A stretch of 64,000 bases of DNA, taken from assembly GCA_905116865.2 (NCBI GenBank), contig CAJHNH020002522.1, positions 40,796 through 104,795 on the forward strand, in the 5' to 3' direction. This document shows, one piece after another, positions 59,441 through 64,000 of the stretch. Made by a program: the position numbers and the translations under genes. This stretch comes from Candidula unifasciata. Lineage: Eukaryota; Mollusca; Gastropoda; Stylommatophora; Geomitridae. The notes beneath the pieces are model-generated. The model worked only from the letters and a program-made list of their open reading frames with translations, had not been told where the DNA came from and ran no database searches. Every line of letters begins with the position of its first letter. Position 1 is the stretch's first letter.

Positions 59441-60384
59441 TAGTCCCGCTTTCGGAGTTAGTCCAAGGGGACTGCAAGCTCCAATAGTGACTGTTCTGGG
59501 TGACAGCGCAAGGAGACGTAGGATCACCACGGAAACAGAAAAGTAGGGATGTCGACGAGAGCTGTGTGCTAAAGGGGACTTGTGTTAGAAGTCCTGTCGG
59601 TCATAGGAGTCCTTCGACAGGCTAACGTGCTGTGTGCTGTGGAGAACGGGTAAGTGAAGTCCGCCTTCAGTCAGCCGTGGTAATCTGCGGAAGTAATATC
59701 AAGGTCCAGTGGATAGAAGAGTTAGTCCTGTTCGGCTGTACAGCGACCCTAGAGTTGTGGGAAGCTGTAGACCTTGGGAGCTGTAGCGGTCAGGGAGAGG
59801 ACGCTACAAGTTAAGAGAGACTGAGGACTATATGGGCTATGGTCAAATGTCAATTAGTATCATGTCTACGTCTCTGCAGTTGTGTCTTGTAACATGTCGA
59901 ATAAACTGTTTGACGGAGCTACTATCCTATTTCGAGAATGTGGGAGCGAAAGTTATATCGATAGTCACTTAGAAGTGTGCTGATTAGTGAGTAACTCAGA
60001 TAGCACGCAACAATCAAGATGGATACAGGCTAGAGAGTCATTGCGCAAGTCTCTTTCCTCCAGCTATCATCATCATCAATCATTTTCAAGTCCTGTGCGA
60101 GCGACGAAGTGGTAGGCGTGAGTTACGTTGGCAGCCGTAGCCATATACCTTTATGCATGCTGCTCAGGCCACATGGTGGCTGTTTACTAAATAGAAGTAG
60201 TAATGGACTTCGGCAGCTCCTTGAACGACTAAGCAGCCATCTTTAGGGAAGCACTGCTCACCTCCATGGTGTGAGGGAGGGGAGAGAAAACGTACCCTAA
60301 AATTTGACTACTTAACCATGTCCCGACCAGCAATACCGCAGCTGGAGGAAACCCCCTCTTCTGCGGTCGACAAAAATACCACTT
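59441..60384. other. no gene recognised
   Basis: Higher GC than the neighbours. A plus-strand AATAAA at 59900 within CGAATAAACTGTTTGACGGA resembles an LTR or gene 3' end, but no partner structure was found. Confidence 0.45.
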
Positions 60385-60626
60385 AAGTTGTACGATAGAC
60401 ATGGCCAATAAGACACCATTTGGGGGGGGGGGGTGCCTAGTTGACCGTGCTCTTAGTGCACTTGTATTCATGGCGAATCGCAGACGCCGTCTGGAGGTGA
60501 CAGGTTCAATTCCCGGCACAGTAACTATAGCTTTCGATTTTTATGTTGTCTAGTGTGTTCTTCTATCTTTCTACTTCTTTCTATGAGTGCCTATCAATAC
60601 ACTTTCTGTTACTTGATTAATTCATA
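60385..60626 (+). mobile_element. tRNA-derived SINE, second family, copy 1
   Basis: After AAGTTGTACGATAGACATGG and a G homopolymer (60421-60433) comes a tRNA-like head: TGCCTAGTTGACC (A-box-like) and GACAGGTTCAATTCCCGGCA (good B box), then a body ending TTCTTCTATCTTTCTACTTC and onward. The near-identical copy begins at 60879. Confidence 0.65.
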
Positions 60627-60878
60627 ATATTTCACGGCCTCAAAGGTTCCCCCTCTGTTTATTTATAGGAATGACGTATACACACCGGAACCTACCAATC
60701 AAATACCTTTCTTAAATGTTTGTGTATTCTAGACAAAGCAATAAGGTTTACTGTGTTCGTAAATTGTTGCTGTGATTGTTATTCGACATTTGCTTCGTTA
60801 ATATAAATTTCTGTAACCTATGGTGCTATTTCAATGGGTTGAAATGAATTCTGTCCGTATTCCATAGTTGTGAATTTC

Positions 60879-61133
60879 AAGTTGTACGATGGACATGGCC
60901 AATAAGACACCTTTTTTTTTTTTTGGGGGGGGGGGGGGGGTTGCTAAGTTGACCATGTACTTAGTGCACTTGTGTTCATGGCGAGGCGCAGACGCCGTCT
61001 GGAGGTGACAGGTTCAATTCCCGGCACGGTAACTATAGCTTTCAATTTTTATGTTGTCTAGTGTGTTCTTCTATCTTTCTACTTCTTTTTATGAGTGCTT
61101 ATCTATACACTTTCTGTTACTTAACTAATTCAT
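60879..61133 (+). mobile_element. tRNA-derived SINE, second family, copy 2
   Basis: Same order of segments as 60385-60626 with about 10 differences over 240 bp, and a longer T then G homopolymer (60913-60941) at the same place. It abuts the LINE endonuclease fragment beginning about 61136. Confidence 0.65.
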
Positions 61134-61135
61134 TT

Positions 61136-61835
61136 GCACCAGAAAGACGAACCGCCTTGATAGGTAGATACAACATCGCCATTGCAGCTTTGAATTAGAC
61201 TAGACTTACTGGTGAGGGCGAATTATGCGAGGTTGATGCAGTTTACACATTCTACAGAAGTGATAGAAGTCTCCAAGAACGCAGTGAAGCCGGAGTGGGT
61301 TTTGCAGTGAAAATGGTAAACTGACTAAACCCCAAAAAGGTAAAAGTGATCCGCTTATGATGATATCAAAGCCTTTGTTTCAACGGAAAACGAATGCCAC
61401 AATCGTTAAGTGCAGATGCACAAACAATGACTAATACAGACGAGCCCATAAAAGGATTCTACGAAGACCTGAGGCCTGTAATCGAATCAGTACCAAAAGA
61501 CGAGAAACTTATCATCCTCGGTGATTTCAATGCTAGAGTGGCTACAGACTTTAACACGTGGGACGGTATAACTAGAAGACATGGAGCTGACAATTGTAAT
61601 AGCAATGGGCTACTACTGCTTCAGACCTGTGCAGAACATGAACTAATTATTGATACACTTTATTTCACCTCCCTCTCTGTAACAGAACCTCGTGGTTGAA
61701 TTCCTCCTTCTAAACAGTGGTATCGTATTGATTATGTCATAGTGAAAAAGTGCGACAAACAGGACGTACGGGTAAGTAATTATATGTGCGGCGCTGAATG
61801 TTGGACAGGCAATCGCCTCGTCCTGTAAAAAAAAT
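61136..61835 (+). pseudogene. LINE APE-endonuclease fragment
   Basis: Frames in sequence read RRTALIGRYNIAIAALN, a TAG where the catalytic Glu codon is expected before TRL, then VDAVYTFYRSDRSLQERSEA, GVGFAVKM, LIILGDFNARVATDFNTWDG (Asp/Asn intact), HGADNCNSNGLLLLQTCAEH, ELIID, YRIDYVIVKKCDKQDVRV and MCGAECWT. This is the endonuclease of the widespread invertebrate endonuclease-RT LINE (not the RNase H family). It ends abruptly where the next fragment begins. Confidence 0.82.
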
Positions 61836-61839
61836 GTTA

Positions 61840-62455
61840 TACGAGGAGATGAGAGTGCATGGGCATTTACAACTCGCTCTTCAGGCAGAAGAGTTCAAGA
61901 AGCCAGCGGTGCCTTCTCCATGACCGCAAGCAGCATGACGATGGACATGATGGTTGTGACACAGGCTTTCATGTGACTGGGATCACAGGACTATTCCCGC
62001 GTGTGCGTGTTAAGTGATTCTTTGAGCATGATCCGGTGGGTCGAAGCAGGCTGGTTACGCAGACAGTGGTTTGAATCTTTGTAAAACTTTCCTGTGTGTG
62101 CAGTTACTTTCATATTCGTTCCATGTAGGTAATGAAAGAGCTGATAGACTGGCAGGTGCTGTATTAATTGAAGAGGGCCGGCCCATGGATCACGCAGACA
62201 TTGTCATTGCTCTTAGAGAGATACGACGTTTATGGGATTTTGGAAGCGAAGTGTCCACATCACTGCTAAGAATACGAGAATTGGGAATAAACATCGGCAC
62301 AGCCAAGCATGAGAAGCACACCAGACGCACATGGTCTTGTTAACCAAAATAAGACTGGCATTATTAACCACGCAACGCTGATAAATATGTTGAGAGGGGA
62401 ATCTGAGCGCCCATGGATGTGTCCAGTGTGCTGTGAAGATAATCTAACTCATAAC
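61840..62455 (+). pseudogene. RNase H-type LINE 3' end fragment with Cys-rich tail
   Basis: The plus strand has RNase H pieces (VCVLSDSLSMIRWVEAGWLR with Asp, HVGNERADRLAGAVL) then ALREIRRLWDF, LLRIRELGINIGTAKHEKHT, QNKTGIINHATLINMLRGES and PWMCPVCCEDNLTHNS. The CPxC-type end is the best-preserved tail of the family in the window; other copies show PECC there. Stops and frame changes occur. Confidence 0.78.
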
Positions 62456-63845
62456 TCAGATGTTGACAGTGTAGAGTGCAAGCACTGACGTCTATAGTTG
62501 TTGACAGTGTAGAGAGCAAGCACTGACGTCTATATTTGTTGACAGTGTAGAGTGCAAGCACTGACGTCTATAGTTGTTGACAGTGTAGAGAGCAAACACT
62601 GACGTCTATAGTTGCTGACAGCGTAGAGAGCAAGCACTGACGTCTATAATTGTTGACAGTATAGAGAGCAAGTACTGACGTCTATAGTTGTTAACAGTGT
62701 AGAGAGCAAGCACTGACGTCTATAAAAGTTGAGAGTTTGTAAAAGAAGCACTGGCATTTAGAGATGTTGAGCGCTTAGAGAGAAGCAAAAATATCTGGGG
62801 ATGTTGTGAGTGTAGAGAGCAAGCACGGATGTTTGGGGATGTTGTGAGTGTAGAGAGGAAGCACGGATGTCTGGGGATGTTGTGAGTGTAGAGAGCAAGC
62901 ATGGATGTCTGGGGATGTTCTGAGTGTAGAGAGGAAGCACGGATGTCTGGGGATGTTGTGAGTGTAGAGAGGAAGCACGGATGTCTGGGGATGTTCTGAG
63001 TGTAGAGAGGAAGCACGGATGTCTGGGGATGTTCTGAGTGTAGAGAGGAAGCACCGATGTCTGGGGATGTTGTGAGTGTAGAGAGGAAGCATAGATGTCT
63101 GGGGATGTTCTGAGTGTAGAGAGGAAGCAGAGATGTCTGGGGATGTTCTGAGTGTAGAGAGGAAGCATAGATGTCTGGGGATGTTGAGTGTATAGAGGAA
63201 GCACGGGTGGCTTGCGATTTTGTGAGTGTAGAGAGAAAGCACAGATGTATGGTGATGTTGTTAGTGTAGAGAGGAAGCACGGATGTCTGGGGATGTTGTG
63301 AGTATAGAGAGAAAGCACGGATGTCTGGGGATGTTGTGAGTGTAGAGAGAAAGCACGGATGTCTGGGGATGTTGTGAGTGTAGAGAGCAAGCACGAATGT
63401 CTGGGGATGTTGTGAGTGTAGAGAGCAAGCACGAATGTCTGGGGATGTGAGTGTAGAGAGGAAGCACGGATGTCTAGGGATGTTATGAGTGTTGAGAGGA
63501 AGCACTGACCTCTCGACATGTTGACAGTGTAGAGAGGAAACAGTGATGTCTAGATATGTTGTGTGTGTAGAGAGGAAAGAGGAAACAATGATGTCTAGAT
63601 ATGTTGACAGTGTAGAGAGGAAACAATGATGTCTAGATATGTTGACAGTGTAGAGAGGAAACAATGATGTCTAGATATGTTGTGTGTGTAGAGAGGAAAC
63701 AATGATGTTTAGAGATTATGTACGTGTAGGGAGAAAACAATTATGTCTATAGATGTCAAAAGTGTACATACGGAAGCAGTGACCTCTAGAGATGTTGAGA
63801 GTGTAGAGAGATAGCAGTGATGTCAGGAGATGTTGTGACAATACG
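62455..63845. repeat. 38-bp minisatellite array
   Basis: About 36 units in two main variants: GTTGACAGTGTAGAGAGCAA with GCACTGACGTCTATAGTT (left), and TCTGGGGATGTTGTGAGTGT with AGAGAGGAAGCACGGATG (centre), fading to the right. The minus frame open for 314 codons (PLYTHNIPRHPCFLST repeats) is an artefact of low stop density. Confidence 0.93.
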
Positions 63846-64000
63846 CTCGGTGACTTCAGAATGACTTTCCTCAACCTACTTTTATTTGTATGTATTTTGA
63901 AGTATACAGACAAATAGGGATTTGGATCCATCCTTAATCTTAGTAAGACGACCACATCACACCTTTAATTCTCCTGGACCGTTGGTCATATCAAACACTA
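63846..64000. other. no gene recognised
   Basis: Short unique flank at the right edge. Confidence 0.6.

Noticed and set aside
59145..59546. 133-codon open frame
   Set aside because: It is lengthened by a 66-bp duplication and has no recognised domain, start or splice context.
62720..63664. 314-codon minus frame with HNIPRHPCFLST repeats, zinc-finger-like His/Cys spacing
   Set aside because: His and Cys spacing comes from the 38-bp repeat in a drifting frame; two other minus frames are open too.

Overview
The window is animal nuclear DNA, most probably from a mollusc. The grounds are introns with GT/AG boundaries, APE-type LINE retrotransposons with RNase H tails, a Ty3/Gypsy LTR element, tRNA-derived SINEs, and a nose-resistant-to-fluoxetine-like (NRF-6-like) acyltransferase relic. 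The phylum is an inference; the eukaryotic and repeat-rich nature is seen directly. The window is dominated by tandem repeats: more than 25 separate minisatellite or microsatellite arrays with monomers of 3 to 54 bp, several with higher-order (2-mer or 4-mer) organisation. Nearly every very long open frame here is a by-product of a repeat whose period is a multiple of three, or of a stop-free microsatellite.

Layout. 1-3.5 kb: TG-rich 30-bp array, 45-bp array, degenerate 30-32-bp repeats. 3.5-10 kb: four LINE fragments, one in an inverted/direct arrangement that looks like twin priming, with 22-bp and 47-bp arrays between. 10.2-15.4 kb: a 45-bp array and a 3.7-kb degenerate 38-bp array carrying two LINE reverse-transcriptase fragments. 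16-21 kb: SINEs, microsatellites, two related 31-bp arrays and a possible signal-peptide exon (18.32 kb). 21.4-21.65 kb: a candidate 3'-terminal coding exon with a poly(A) signal (minus strand). 22-27.6 kb: a run of minisatellites. 28-30.6 kb: 3' part of a minus-strand Ty3/Gypsy element (LTR, polypurine tract, RNase H, traces of RT). 30.6-31.8 kb: about 1.2 kb of (TACA)n capped by a hairpin. 32.2-35.7 kb and 37.9-40.6 kb: two decayed copies of an RNase H-type LINE pointing at each other. 41.6-44.3 kb: 29-bp array, an NRF-6-like acyltransferase relic with an in-frame 18-codon amplification, and a 2x27-bp array. 44.9-46.75 kb: 23/46-bp array. 46.85-49.67 kb: LINE tails interleaved with a 21-bp array. 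50.0-56.8 kb (minus): two phase-compatible exons of one gene, tentatively a KCNH-type (EAG/ERG/ELK) potassium channel C-terminus, separated by a 4.8-kb intron that is mostly minisatellite. 57-64 kb: 40-bp and 38-bp arrays, duplicated SINEs, and a chimera of two LINE types.

The most notable observations are that the 41-bp minisatellite beginning inside the upstream KCNH-like exon copies the exon end plus its 5' splice donor about 15 times, and that the acyltransferase relic has one transmembrane-helix segment amplified eightfold in frame. Only the KCNH-like exons, and less surely the 18.32-kb and 21.45-kb exons, are candidates for living host genes; everything else that codes is decayed mobile DNA or pseudogene.
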